Shown piece by piece: positions 6,400-14,041 of a stretch of DNA of 37,722 nt. Numbering within the stretch: the stretch's first letter is position 1; every line of letters begins with the position of its first letter. Origin of the DNA: an uncultured Prevotellaceae bacterium (GTDB taxonomy: Bacteria; Bacteroidota; Bacteroidia; Bacteroidales; Bacteroidaceae); NCBI GenBank assembly GCA_900316645.1, contig ONDP01000032.1, positions 1 through 37,722 on the forward strand. The letters are read 5' to 3'. A program made the position numbers and the translations under genes. Below the pieces are notes generated by a model. That model saw only the letters and a program-made list of their open reading frames with translations. It ran no database searches and was not told where the DNA came from.

Positions 6400-6526
6400 T
6401 TATCCCAGCCAGTCGCCGTAGTTTGGTACATTTTCAGGTTGTTGCTCACCACTTGCCTGAAGCAGACATGCACGATGTTGCAGTTCGACAACTGTCATTG
6501 TGGGTTTCTCGTATAATTTTTTTCAT
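6400..6526 (-). pseudogene. Short Prevotella-type peptide gene, frameshifted in its A-run
   Basis: Read literally, the frame opens at ATG 6498 and gives a 32-residue peptide (MTVVELQHRACLLQ... NYGDWLG). An upstream ATG at 6524-6526 followed by seven A residues is one base out of frame. Removing one A would make a 41-residue protein starting MKKLYEKPTMTVVELQ. That opening (MKK, aromatic, E/K-P, then VVELQ, then LL and a Ser-Gly) is a recurrent style of short Prevotella proteins of unknown role. A strong terminator follows on the same strand. The lesion could be real, a phase-variable A-run, or a homopolymer sequencing error. The shorter ATG 6498 product cannot be excluded. Confidence 0.5.
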
Positions 6527-6662
6527 ATTATATGTGCCTCACCAGTGAGTTAACGAATTATTTGGCTTAAGCAAACAATTCGCGTTAAACAATGTTATCA
6601 TCTCCATCTTTCTCATGTCTCGTCTCATCATTGTTTATGTTCTGTTGGTTTGAATCAGAAAA

Positions 6663-6707
6663 TTACCAACCGAAAATATCTGCGTGGGTGCCTGTTTCTA
6701 GGAACAT
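6663..6707 (-). pseudogene. C-terminal stub of a YafQ-like toxin
   Basis: A 14-codon frame starts at the TAATG junction overlapping the antitoxin stop and reads MFLETGTHADIFGW. The TGTHADIFG part closely resembles the conserved C-terminus of YafQ-family RelE/ParE-fold toxins (T-G-[ST]-H-x-x-L/I-F). A full toxin would be about 90 residues, so nearly all of the gene is missing by internal deletion while its coupled start and its end remain. The product should be inactive. The match is short, so confidence is moderate. Confidence 0.45.
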
Positions 6708-6934
6708 TAGCCAAGAATTTGTTTAAACATGTCATCGACACTATTGGCGTGAAAAACACGTCCATTCTTGACATTGTCCATAGCTTCTTTGTAATGGGCA
6801 GTCTTAGTGATGTCATCAACTTTGGGAGTCGATTTCTGTACCCTGACAGAAGTCACGCCTACAAGCATCTTGCATGCGTTCTTTACTTTTGAGACCAAGC
6901 TCTCATCAGGAACCTGTAATACTACTGTTGCCAT
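6707..6934 (-). CDS. Orphan antitoxin-like protein
   Basis: 75 residues. The N-terminal strand (MATVVLQVPDESLVSKVKNACK) and the C-terminal block (KEAMDNVKNGRVFHANSVDDMFKQIL) follow the pattern of short Bacteroidetes antitoxins paired with RelE/YafQ toxins: a small dimerisation/DNA-binding head and a toxin-binding tail containing NGRV-x(5)-S-V-D-D-M. It is normally the first gene of a two-gene operon. Here the second gene is reduced to a 14-codon stub (6663-6707) overlapping its stop as TAATG. A weak -7 element (TAACTTCG) lies about 45 bases upstream. It may survive as a regulator or as protection against related toxins. Confidence 0.6.
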   Translation of the reverse strand: MATVVLQVPDESLVSKVKNACKMLVGVTSVRVQKSTPKVDDITKTAHYKEAMDNVKNGRVFHANSVDDMFKQILG

Positions 6935-7096
6935 GATAAATACGTATTTGCGTGAATATTCGGCTGCGAAGTTACAACAATTTTCTTAAAACAGCAATAT
7001 TCTTTCGTCAGTTTAACGTTATTTTTTGAGATCACTAGGAAATTCCTGTGTTTGACTAGCAAAAACGATTGACGCCAAGTTATTATTTGGGAATTA

Positions 7097-7127
7097 TTTG
7101 TATATTCATTAAATATTTGTAAATTTG
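7097..7127 (+). promoter_or_regulatory. Promoter of the TIGR04076 gene
   Basis: TTTG (7097-7100), exactly 19 bases, then TAAATTTG (7120-7127). This is a full consensus pair, giving a leader of about 25 bases. Confidence 0.75.
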
Positions 7128-7158
7128 CAGTAGGGTATGAATATTAACAAATAACGAG

Positions 7159-7461
7159 ATGAACAGAGTAAAGATTACCGCCATTCGGCAGACCGTCTAT
7201 ACGGATTTGATGGAAAAGTATGAGAACCCCATCGAGCATGCTTGTGAGGTGACGGAGGGACAGCAATGGATATCTGAGAACGGTATGTGCCCAGAAGGAA
7301 TGTGTCCTTCTGCCTGGAGCTCTATGCGTGAGTTTGTGGAATCTCTGGCCAGAGGCGAAGGAAACTTCTACGACGGCTGGATGAAGAACCCCATGAGTGC
7401 GATGATTAGCTGTAATGACGGTTTCCGCCCATTCAGCTTCTATCTCGAACTCATAGAGTAA
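7159..7461 (+). CDS. TIGR04076 family protein
   Basis: 100 residues. The opening VKITAIRQTVYTDL, the CEVTEGQQW segment (Cys at about 29), the PEGMCPSAWSSM motif and the late ISCNDGFRPFSFYLE block match the pattern of the TIGR04076 family of short bacterial and archaeal proteins with three conserved cysteine positions. Their role is unknown; the cysteines suggest metal or redox chemistry. The gene stands alone behind its own promoter and converges on the DUF349 gene with a 17-base gap. The family assignment is from the motif pattern. Confidence 0.75.
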   Translation: MNRVKITAIRQTVYTDLMEKYENPIEHACEVTEGQQWISENGMCPEGMCPSAWSSMREFVESLARGEGNFYDGWMKNPMSAMISCNDGFRPFSFYLELIE

Positions 7462-7478
7462 TTCAAACTTACTGTTCT

Positions 7479-9347
7479 TTATTCTTTCTCGCGATTCTCT
7501 GCGTCAATTGCTTTGATCTTGTCGCGTACGAGTTGGACTTCGTCCTTCAGCTTCTGAACCTTACGGTTCATTTCGTCGATGAGGGAATTGCCCTTCTTCG
7601 AGGAGGCATTGAGGAAACCGAGGTTGTTCTCGTAGGTCTGTACCTCACTCTTCAGCTGCTCGTACTGGCGCATCAGACGTGCACGCTCGTTGTCGAGGGC
7701 ATCGCCACCACGCTCGGCAACCTGACGGAGATTGTCCTTAAACTTGCTGAGACGGCGCTTGGCAACACTGATGTTGAGTTCCTTATAGAGCTTGTCAACG
7801 ATAGCGTGATACTCTGCATAGATTTTGTCTTTCTCCTTGAAGGGAACATGGCCGATTGCCTGGTATTGCTCAACCAGTTGCTGTACTTTCTCCTGCAGAC
7901 CATCGCCGGTCTCGGTGGCAATGGCCTTCAGTTGTTCGATGATGCCACGTTTCTTCTCCAGGTTCTGGTATTCCTCGCCACGGCCTGATGCTCCGGCTGC
8001 ATTGCGGGCCTCGAAGAACTTGTTGCAGGCTCCAAGGAATTCTTCCCACAGCTGGTCGCCCAACTTCTTGGGTACCATACCGATGGTCTTCCATTCTTTC
8101 TGCAGGTTGATGAGTTTGTCGCTGGTCGATTTCCAGTCGGTAGAATCCTGCAAGGCCTTGGCTTTCTCGATGAGGGCACGCTTCTTGTCGGCATTCTCCT
8201 TGAAATTCTCCTTGAGTCCCTTGAAATACTCTGCTTTGCGTCCGAAAAAGTCGTCGCAGGCTGCACGGAAACGCTCGAAGATTTTGACATTCATCTTCTG
8301 TGGAGCAAAACCGATGGTTTTCCACTCGGCTTGAATGGCGATGATTTCCTTGGTGTGACGCTCCCAGTCGGCACTGCCCTTGTTCTCTTCGGCAGCAATG
8401 GCTTCCACCTTCTCGCACAATGCGGTCTTGCGGGCGAGATTGTCTTCCTCCTTGGCGCGGAGCTCTTCAAAATGCTGCTGGTGACGCTTATTGATAACGG
8501 TAGAGGCTGCCTTGAAACGTGTCCAAATCTCTTCACGCAATTCCTTGGCAACGGGACCTATTTCGCGGAACTCCTGATGTAGCTTCTGCAATTGGTGGAA
8601 AGCACTGATAATCTCAGTTTCCTCTGCCAACTTTTCGGCTGCCTCGCAGAGTTTCGTCTTGAGTTCGAGGTTTTTCTTGAAGTCGTATTCACGAGCCTCG
8701 CTATTGAGCTTGAGCAAGTCGTAGAACTGTTCGACATAGAGTTGGTAGTTACGCCACAGTTCATTGGCTTTCTCGGCAGGAACGTTCTTAATTTCCTTCC
8801 ATTCCTCCTGGAGTGCCTTAAACTCCTTGTATGACTTGTTGGCCTCCTCGGGAGAGGTGACCATAGCCTTGATTTTCTCGATAATCTCAAGTTTGCGCTG
8901 CAGGTTCTCCTGTTTCTCCTGCTCCTGCTCCTTGAAGAGTTTCTGGCGACGCTCCTTGATAATGCCCATCTCGGCCTTGAAAGCCTCTTCGTCCTCGTCG
9001 GGAAGAATCTGATAGGCCTCGGGGTCACCACCTCCGTCGATATATTCTTTCAGACGGGCCTCACGCTCAGCAATATGCAGTTTGTAGAAGGCTGTCTTCA
9101 AATAGTCAACCTCCTCCTTTTGTGGAGCCTCCTCCCCTTGGGCTATTTCACGGGCACGCGCCAGAACTTCTTTCTTGTTCTGGTATTGCTTGCGCTCTGG
9201 TTCTGCTACTGGGGCTTCTTCTGGGGCAGCAACTTCTGCCTCAGGAGTTTCAGTGACTTCAGCCTCGGGGGCTGGAGTTGCTGTTTCCACCACGTTCTGT
9301 TCAACGTTCTGCTCTTGTTCAAGAGCCTTTTCTTGAGAGTCCATCAT
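7479..9347 (-). CDS. DUF349 repeat protein
   Basis: 622 residues. A low-complexity Glu/Ala/Pro-rich N-terminus (about 1-55) is followed by an almost entirely helical, coiled-coil-prone body. At least five DUF349 repeats can be read from their W/Y-K-x-I-G-x-V/A-P signature: EEWKEIKNVP (~185), QEFREIGPVA (~265), AEWKTIGFAP (~341), KEWKTIGMVP (~413) and EQYQAIGHVP (~495). The C-terminus (about 555-622) is a coiled coil. DUF349 proteins are widespread in Bacteroidetes; a role in envelope or RNA metabolism has been proposed but not settled. It is cytoplasmic, with no signal peptide. TATTTTTG at 9402-9395 is a likely -7 element. Two adjacent ATGs begin the frame and either could be used. Confidence 0.85.
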   Translation of the reverse strand: MMDSQEKALEQEQNVEQNVVETATPAPEAEVTETPEAEVAAPEEAPVAEPERKQYQNKKEVLARAREIAQGEEAPQKEEVDYLKTAFYKLHIAEREARLKEYIDGGGDPEAYQILPDEDEEAFKAEMGIIKERRQKLFKEQEQEKQENLQRKLEIIEKIKAMVTSPEEANKSYKEFKALQEEWKEIKNVPAEKANELWRNYQLYVEQFYDLLKLNSEAREYDFKKNLELKTKLCEAAEKLAEETEIISAFHQLQKLHQEFREIGPVAKELREEIWTRFKAASTVINKRHQQHFEELRAKEEDNLARKTALCEKVEAIAAEENKGSADWERHTKEIIAIQAEWKTIGFAPQKMNVKIFERFRAACDDFFGRKAEYFKGLKENFKENADKKRALIEKAKALQDSTDWKSTSDKLINLQKEWKTIGMVPKKLGDQLWEEFLGACNKFFEARNAAGASGRGEEYQNLEKKRGIIEQLKAIATETGDGLQEKVQQLVEQYQAIGHVPFKEKDKIYAEYHAIVDKLYKELNISVAKRRLSKFKDNLRQVAERGGDALDNERARLMRQYEQLKSEVQTYENNLGFLNASSKKGNSLIDEMNRKVQKLKDEVQLVRDKIKAIDAENREKE

Positions 9348-9455
9348 CTAATTTTTTTAGTTTATGAAAATGGTTAGTACACACAATTTAGGTACAAAAA
9401 TACTTAAAAGTTATGAAAGTACCTAATATTTTGCCAATTTTTTTCAAAAAATGGC

Positions 9456-10382
9456 CTAAATCAGTCGTTTATGGCGGAAGAAGAACCATGAAGCGATGGA
9501 AATTGCCAGTGATAATACGATAGCAATGATGAATCCCACAGGACTCGATTCCATGCCGTTGACAAGGTTCATTCCGAAGAAACTGGATATCAGCGTGGGC
9601 AACATGAGGATGATGGTCACTGAGGTCAGTGTACGCATGATGGTGTTCATGTTGTTGTTGATAATACTCTGATAGGTGTCCATGGTTGACTCCAGAATGT
9701 TGGAGTAGATGTTGGTTGTCTCACGCGCCTGCGTCATCTCGATGTTGACGTCCTCAATGAGGTCGGCGTCAAGTTCGTCGATTTGCAACTTGAACTTCAG
9801 TTTGGAAAGCAGTGTCTCATTGCCACGGATAGAGGTGTTGAAATAGGTGAGTGAGTCTTGCAGGCGTGACAAGCCGATAAGACTTTCGTTGTTGACTTCT
9901 TTGTCGAGATTGCGCTTGGCCTTTTCGATGAGCAGTGAGATTTGCTTGAGTCGTTTCAGATACCATACTGCACTGGAGAGGAAAAGACGGAAGATCATAT
10001 CGACATAGTCGGTGAAACCAGAACCTCGCTTCTGCTGATAGCTCACGAAATCAATCATCATATTGGTTTCGTAATAACAAACGGTAATGGTGACGTCGCG
10101 CTTATGGATAATACCGAGAGGCACGGTGGTGTAGGGAGTACGTGAACGCACCTCCTTGACATAGGGAATACGTAAGATAATAAGCATCCATCCGTCGTCG
10201 TACTCATAACGGGCACGCTCGTCGGTATCGCTGATGTCAGAGAGGAAATAGTCAGGAATCTTATATTCTTCTTCCAACATCTGGATGTCTTCTTCACTTG
10301 GACAGGTCACTTGTATCCAACAATTAGGCTGCCATGCTTCCAGCTGGCTGAGCCCACCAGTAATGTTCCAGTAAGTCTTCAT
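9456..10382 (-). CDS. corA: CorA family magnesium/cobalt transporter
   Basis: 308 residues, near full length for the family. The cytoplasmic N-terminal domain (to about 245) contains the long pore helix. Two C-terminal transmembrane segments follow, at about 250-270 and 282-302. The diagnostic YGMN-type signature is present as FFGMN (about 267-271), which forms the Mg2+ selectivity site, with a basic C-terminal tail. It forms a homopentameric inner-membrane channel that admits Mg2+ and is gated by intracellular Mg2+. It is monocistronic with an unusually long leader of about 150 bases containing repeats and a short upstream ORF (10477-10512). The leader could carry regulation. Confidence 0.9.
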   Translation of the reverse strand: MKTYWNITGGLSQLEAWQPNCWIQVTCPSEEDIQMLEEEYKIPDYFLSDISDTDERARYEYDDGWMLIILRIPYVKEVRSRTPYTTVPLGIIHKRDVTITVCYYETNMMIDFVSYQQKRGSGFTDYVDMIFRLFLSSAVWYLKRLKQISLLIEKAKRNLDKEVNNESLIGLSRLQDSLTYFNTSIRGNETLLSKLKFKLQIDELDADLIEDVNIEMTQARETTNIYSNILESTMDTYQSIINNNMNTIMRTLTSVTIILMLPTLISSFFGMNLVNGMESSPVGFIIAIVLSLAISIASWFFFRHKRLI

Positions 10383-10397
10383 AATGCTAATCCTTCA

Positions 10398-10435
10398 ATT
10401 AATTGACAATTGATAATTGACAATTGATAATTTTT
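10398..10435. repeat. Tandem short repeat of ATTGACAATTGATA
   Basis: AATTGACAATTGATAA occurs twice in direct tandem, and each unit contains the palindrome CAATTG. Repeats of this type, with the adjacent GGCAAGA/TCTTGCC stem (about 10438-10461), appear dispersed in Prevotella and Bacteroides intergenic DNA from memory, so this may be a mobile repeat inserted in the corA leader. Confidence 0.6.
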
Positions 10436-10476
10436 GCGGCAAGAGGATTAGCGGTCTTGCCTGCTGTCCTCATGCC

Positions 10477-10512
10477 CTACGAATCGTAATTTTCCGCCGG
10501 GTAATCGTCCAT
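10477..10512 (-). CDS. Possible 11-residue leader peptide upstream of corA
   Basis: ATG 10512 to TAG 10477 encodes MDDYPAENYDS, acidic with an early proline. In enterobacterial mgtA leaders, acidic/proline-rich N-termini make the ribosome release under low Mg2+, which controls the transporter. Position (in the corA leader) and composition fit such a role, but this segment may only be part of a dispersed repeat. Confidence 0.25.
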   Translation of the reverse strand: MDDYPAENYDS

Positions 10513-10542
10513 TTTTTTGTTACTATTTTGGTTATTCGGTTG

Positions 10543-10550
10543 CAAAGATA
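10543..10550 (-). promoter_or_regulatory. -7 element of corA
   Basis: The minus strand reads TATCTTTG, about 160 bases upstream of the start codon. Its upstream part overlaps the pepD terminator hairpin. Confidence 0.55.
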
Positions 10551-10559
10551 AACAAAAAA

Positions 10560-10585
10560 TCCGTAGATTCATGCAAATCTACGGA
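10560..10585 (-). terminator. Terminator of pepD (bidirectional shape)
   Basis: TCCGTAGATT (10560-10569) pairs with AATCTACGGA (10576-10585). T-runs follow on both strands. It lies 14 bases past the pepD stop. Confidence 0.8.
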
Positions 10586-10599
10586 CTTTTTTAAGTTTT

Positions 10600-12060
10600 T
10601 TATTTCACGGGCACATCTTCCAGTGCTTTCTTCAGCAATTCCCAGAACGGAGCGATGGTTTCGATGAGGCAGCGCTCAGAGGTGGTGTGGGGCGACTTCA
10701 TGGTAGGACCAAAGCTGACCACATCCAGATGAGGATATTTGCCCAGAATGACGGAACACTCCAGTCCGGCATGATCTACCTGGATGATGCCGTCCTGTCC
10801 GAACAGTTCCTTGTATTCCTTCAGTAGCAGGTGCAGAACCTCGGAGGCGGGATTCGGATCCCAGCCTCCGTACGAACCGCTGGTCTCCACCTTCATGCCA
10901 GCCATGGAGAAACAACTCTCCAACATGGTGGTAACGTAGTCCTTCATGTCTTCACGGCTGGAACGGGCGAGAATCTTGATGGTGGCATGTCCGCCCTCGA
11001 TATTGATGATGGCGAGGTTCGACGAGGTCTCTACCACGCTGGGGTAGGCGGGGATGTAGCGGATGACACCATCGTGGCAGGCGAAGATAGCGTCAATCAG
11101 GTTGTCCTGAATCTCTACGGGCACTTCCTTGGCGGGAGTGGCTACTTCCTCTACGTGGACTTCGATGCCTTGTGGCTCAATGAGCTTAAACTCGTCGTTG
11201 AAGGTCTCTTTCCATTCTTCTGCCATCTCTTTCAGCGCGGCAATATTCTCCTTGGGCAGTGTCAGCACAGCCTCGGCTTTGAAGGGAATGGCGTTGCGCA
11301 TGTTGCCGCCGTTCCATGATGCCAGGCGGGCTTCCGTTTCGCTGATGGCCTCGCGTACAATCTGTACCAACAGCTTGTTGGCATTGCCGCGTCCCTCGTT
11401 GATTTCCAGTCCGCTGTGTCCGCCACGCAGTCCGCTTACGGACACCTTGACGGCTGCATCTTCCCGGTCGGTTTCCACTTCCTGATAATCGAGTGTGGCG
11501 CTAATGTTGATGCCACCGGCAGAACCGATGACGAACTTACCCCAGTGCTCTGAGTCGAGATTCATCAGGATGTCGCCCTGCAATTCGCCTTCAGGCAGGT
11601 CGTTGGCACCATACATTCCTGTCTCTTCATCGGCAGTAATCAGGGCATCGACAGGACCGTGTTTCAGGGTTTTGTCTTCCATGACAGCCATGATAGCGGC
11701 TACACCGATACCATTGTCGGCACCGAGGGTGGTTCCCTTGGCTTTCACCCATTCACCGTCAATCCATGGCTGGATGGGGTCGGTCTCGAAGTTGTGGGTT
11801 GATTCGGGCGTTTTCTGAGGCACCATGTCCATGTGAGCCTGTAGGATGACACCCTTGCGGTTCTCCATGCCGGCAGATGCTGGTTTGCGCATCACAATAT
11901 TCCCGGCAGGGTCTTTAAATACTTCCACACCAGCCTGCTTACCGAAATCAAGCAGGAACTGTTGGATTTTCTCAAGGTGACCACTTGGGCGTGGCACCTG
12001 TGTCAGTGCATAGAAGTTTCTCCAGATGCACTTTGGGTTCAGATTTTGAATCTCGTTCAT
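10600..12060 (-). CDS. pepD: Cytosolic non-specific dipeptidase / aminoacyl-histidine dipeptidase, M20 family
   Basis: 486 residues, the usual length. The M20/M28-type metallopeptidase residues are in order: HMDMVPQ (~82), GADNGIGVAAIMAV with the bridging Asp (~119), ADEETGMYGA with the catalytic and metal Glu pair (~150), NLDSE (~173) and PHTTSERC with the late His (~461). The lid/dimerisation domain with HSGLEIN lies between. It is a cytoplasmic di-zinc enzyme that cleaves Xaa-His and other dipeptides. Its ATG overlaps the stop of the upstream UPF0104-type gene as ATGA, so the two are translationally coupled. Confidence 0.93.
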   Translation of the reverse strand: MNEIQNLNPKCIWRNFYALTQVPRPSGHLEKIQQFLLDFGKQAGVEVFKDPAGNIVMRKPASAGMENRKGVILQAHMDMVPQKTPESTHNFETDPIQPWIDGEWVKAKGTTLGADNGIGVAAIMAVMEDKTLKHGPVDALITADEETGMYGANDLPEGELQGDILMNLDSEHWGKFVIGSAGGINISATLDYQEVETDREDAAVKVSVSGLRGGHSGLEINEGRGNANKLLVQIVREAISETEARLASWNGGNMRNAIPFKAEAVLTLPKENIAALKEMAEEWKETFNDEFKLIEPQGIEVHVEEVATPAKEVPVEIQDNLIDAIFACHDGVIRYIPAYPSVVETSSNLAIINIEGGHATIKILARSSREDMKDYVTTMLESCFSMAGMKVETSGSYGGWDPNPASEVLHLLLKEYKELFGQDGIIQVDHAGLECSVILGKYPHLDVVSFGPTMKSPHTTSERCLIETIAPFWELLKKALEDVPVK

Positions 12061-13058
12061 TGTATCTTTATTTCAGGGTTAGTATTTATCTTTGTAAAAC
12101 TCAGTGCCAACCAGGCATAAATGCCAAGCAGAATGACCAGCATGGTCTGGACGGTATGGACGATGAGCACGAAATAGAGGGCGTGCTCGTCGGCTACACC
12201 ATAGAGAATCAGCATGGTTTTGACGGCGAAATGCCAGGGACCTGCACCATTGGGCGTTGGCACGATGACGGCAATGGACCCAACAATAAAGGTCACCAAT
12301 GCACACCCCAGTCCTAAGTCTGCCGTGAAGTCGAAACAGAAAAAGGTGAGATAGTAATGCAGGAAATAGCTGAGCCAGATGCCCAGTGTGAAACATGCAA
12401 ACAAAGGAATGTTGCGCACATCCTTCAGGGAGATGACTCCCTCCCAGATACCCTTGAAGGTCATTTTTACCTTATTATATATAGAGAGCTTGCGCAAGAG
12501 GAAATGCAACAGGATAAGAAAGGCCACGACAGAGACGGTGGCTACGAAATAGCCTGCCCATGAGAACCGGTGGAGAATGCTTTCCAGATTGGTTCCTGTC
12601 TTACGGAAAAACATACCAAACGTGCTCATCTCCAGTAACAGAACGATGGCAGTAATGCCCATCACTAACAGGGAATCGATGGCTCGTTCGGTAACCACCG
12701 TACCCAATGCCTTGGGAAAGGATACGCCGTCGTAGCGTTTCAGTACTCCACAACGGGTAAACTCGCCAACACGGGGAATTACCAGCGAGGCAGCATACGA
12801 TAAGAACACGGAATGAATGCTGACAGATGTACGGGGGCGCTCTCCCACAGGCTCCAGTGTCTGACGCCAACGCCAGCCGCGAAACATCTGGGCAAGGATG
12901 CCAAAAGGAAACGACAGCAGCATCCATGTCCAATCCATCTCGTCTGTCATCACATGGCGAATCTGTTGCCAATCCTCACCACGATACATCCAATAGAGGA
13001 TAGCACCTCCCAATACGAGAGGCATCAAAACTTTCAATATGATGCTGCTTTTCTTCAT
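12057..13058 (-). CDS. Lysylphosphatidylglycerol synthase TM-region / UPF0104 family membrane protein
   Basis: 333 residues from ATG 13058. A longer frame from TTG 13070 would start inside the -7 promoter box and is rejected. About eight hydrophobic segments are visible. The family hallmark, a Pro/Gly-rich motif before the last helices (VPTPNGAGPWHF at about 265-276), is present, as is the early FRGWRWR motif. The family shares its fold with the MprF flippase domain; stand-alone members are thought to move lipids or lipid-linked molecules, but the substrate here is unknown. It overlaps pepD by 4 bases and shares its operon. The predicted transcription start falls within a few bases of the ATG. 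Confidence 0.8.
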   Translation of the reverse strand: MKKSSIILKVLMPLVLGGAILYWMYRGEDWQQIRHVMTDEMDWTWMLLSFPFGILAQMFRGWRWRQTLEPVGERPRTSVSIHSVFLSYAASLVIPRVGEFTRCGVLKRYDGVSFPKALGTVVTERAIDSLLVMGITAIVLLLEMSTFGMFFRKTGTNLESILHRFSWAGYFVATVSVVAFLILLHFLLRKLSIYNKVKMTFKGIWEGVISLKDVRNIPLFACFTLGIWLSYFLHYYLTFFCFDFTADLGLGCALVTFIVGSIAVIVPTPNGAGPWHFAVKTMLILYGVADEHALYFVLIVHTVQTMLVILLGIYAWLALSFTKINTNPEIKIQ

Positions 13059-13067
13059 CGTAGACTG

Positions 13068-13075
13068 CAAAGGTA
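13068..13075 (-). promoter_or_regulatory. -7 element of the UPF0104-pepD operon
   Basis: TACCTTTG ends 9 bases before the ATG at 13058, so the mRNA is expected to be leaderless or nearly so. This also argues against the TTG start at 13070. Confidence 0.65.
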
Positions 13076-13148
13076 CGAAATAAAGTGAAAAGTGAAAAAT
13101 GAAAAGAGAAAAATTTGCTCCCGCTACAGGTAATTAAGAATTATTTTG

Positions 13149-13156
13149 TAATTTTG
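13149..13156 (+). promoter_or_regulatory. -7 element of rsmA
   Basis: TAATTTTG ends 7 bases before the rsmA ATG at 13164, again implying an almost leaderless transcript. Confidence 0.6.
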
Positions 13157-13163
13157 CACACAA

Positions 13164-13958
13164 ATGAAGCAAGTACGTCCAAAGAAAAACCTGGGGCAGC
13201 ACTTCCTGACTGACCTCTCTATAGCAAAACGTATCGCTGATACGGTGGATGAACCCTATGGTTCACTGCCTGTATTGGAAGTTGGTCCCGGTATGGGTGT
13301 GATGACACAATATCTGGTTGAGAAATCCCGTCCTTTTAAAGTGGTGGAGATAGACCGTGAATCGGTGGCTTATCTGAACGAACATTTTCCTCGATTGAGG
13401 GATAGTATCTTGGGCGAAGACTTCTTGCGTATGGATTTACAAAAGGTTTTCGACGGACAGCAGTTTGTGTTGACGGGTAACTATCCGTACGATATCTCAT
13501 CGCAGATATTCTTTAAGATGTTGGACAATCGTGATTTGATTCCTTGCTGTACGGGTATGATACAGCGGGAAGTTGCATTGCGCATTGCTTCGCAGCCTCA
13601 TACCAAGGCATACGGTATATTGTCGGTGATGATTCAGGCATGGTATGATGTGGAGTATCTGTTTACTGTAGAACCTTCGGTATTCAATCCGCCTCCTAAG
13701 GTGCAGAGTGCTGTTATTCGCATGACGCGCAACAGCGTTGAACACCTGGGATGTAACGAGGATTTGTTTAAAAGAGTTGTAAAAACAGTGTTCAATAAGC
13801 GTCGCAAAATGTTGCGTGTAAGCTTGAAACAGTTCGGATTAGGGACTTTTGACCATCCTTTTATGACGAAACGCCCTGAGGAACTGGCAGTTACGGAGTT
13901 TGTGGAACTGACAAATGTGGTGGAAAACGCGATGTTGTGTGCGAACACAGTTCTTTGA
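13164..13958 (+). CDS. rsmA: 16S rRNA (adenine1518-N6/adenine1519-N6)-dimethyltransferase
   Basis: 264 residues, full length. The N-terminus has the family's KKNLGQHFLTD motif (8-18). SAM-binding motif I is VLEVGPGMGVM (~38-48), with the ribose-binding Glu in VVEIDRE (~61-67). Catalytic motif IV is NYPYDISS (~108-115), the Bacteroidetes form of NLPYN. FNPPPKVQSAVIR (~172-184) and the C-terminal helical domain with FNKRRKMLR (~213-221) complete the family pattern. KsgA/RsmA dimethylates two adjacent adenines in helix 45 of 16S rRNA late in small-subunit assembly; its loss gives kasugamycin resistance. It is divergent from the UPF0104-pepD operon. Confidence 0.95.
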   Translation: MKQVRPKKNLGQHFLTDLSIAKRIADTVDEPYGSLPVLEVGPGMGVMTQYLVEKSRPFKVVEIDRESVAYLNEHFPRLRDSILGEDFLRMDLQKVFDGQQFVLTGNYPYDISSQIFFKMLDNRDLIPCCTGMIQREVALRIASQPHTKAYGILSVMIQAWYDVEYLFTVEPSVFNPPPKVQSAVIRMTRNSVEHLGCNEDLFKRVVKTVFNKRRKMLRVSLKQFGLGTFDHPFMTKRPEELAVTEFVELTNVVENAMLCANTVL

Positions 13959-14005
13959 TTTACGTCAAGAATAAGCCTTTTTTTTGCTGAAAAGAGAAAG
14001 ATTTC

Positions 14006-14036
14006 ATTGCCAGTCGGTGAAATATGCTTATCTTTG
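14006..14036 (+). promoter_or_regulatory. Promoter of an intergenic RNA
   Basis: ATTG (14006-14009), 19 bases, then TATCTTTG (14029-14036). This is a strong promoter pair with no plus-strand ORF downstream. Confidence 0.65.
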
Positions 14037-14041
14037 CATCG

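Noticed and set aside
6537-6640. Short minus-strand ORF starting MMRRDMRKMEMITL
   Set aside because: No recognisable pattern, repetitive Met/Arg start and no supporting promoter or homologue; probably chance.
7870-9031. Several long ORFs in other frames inside the DUF349 gene
   Set aside because: They are shadows of a GC-richer repetitive gene and have Arg/Ser-rich, non-protein-like composition.
10400-10475. 24-residue ORF starting MRTAGKTANPLAAK in the corA leader
   Set aside because: It reads through the tandem CAATTG repeat and looks like a by-product of a dispersed intergenic repeat.
13059-13070. UPF0104 gene start at TTG 13070
   Set aside because: This TTG is part of the -7 promoter element; ATG 13058 is preferred.
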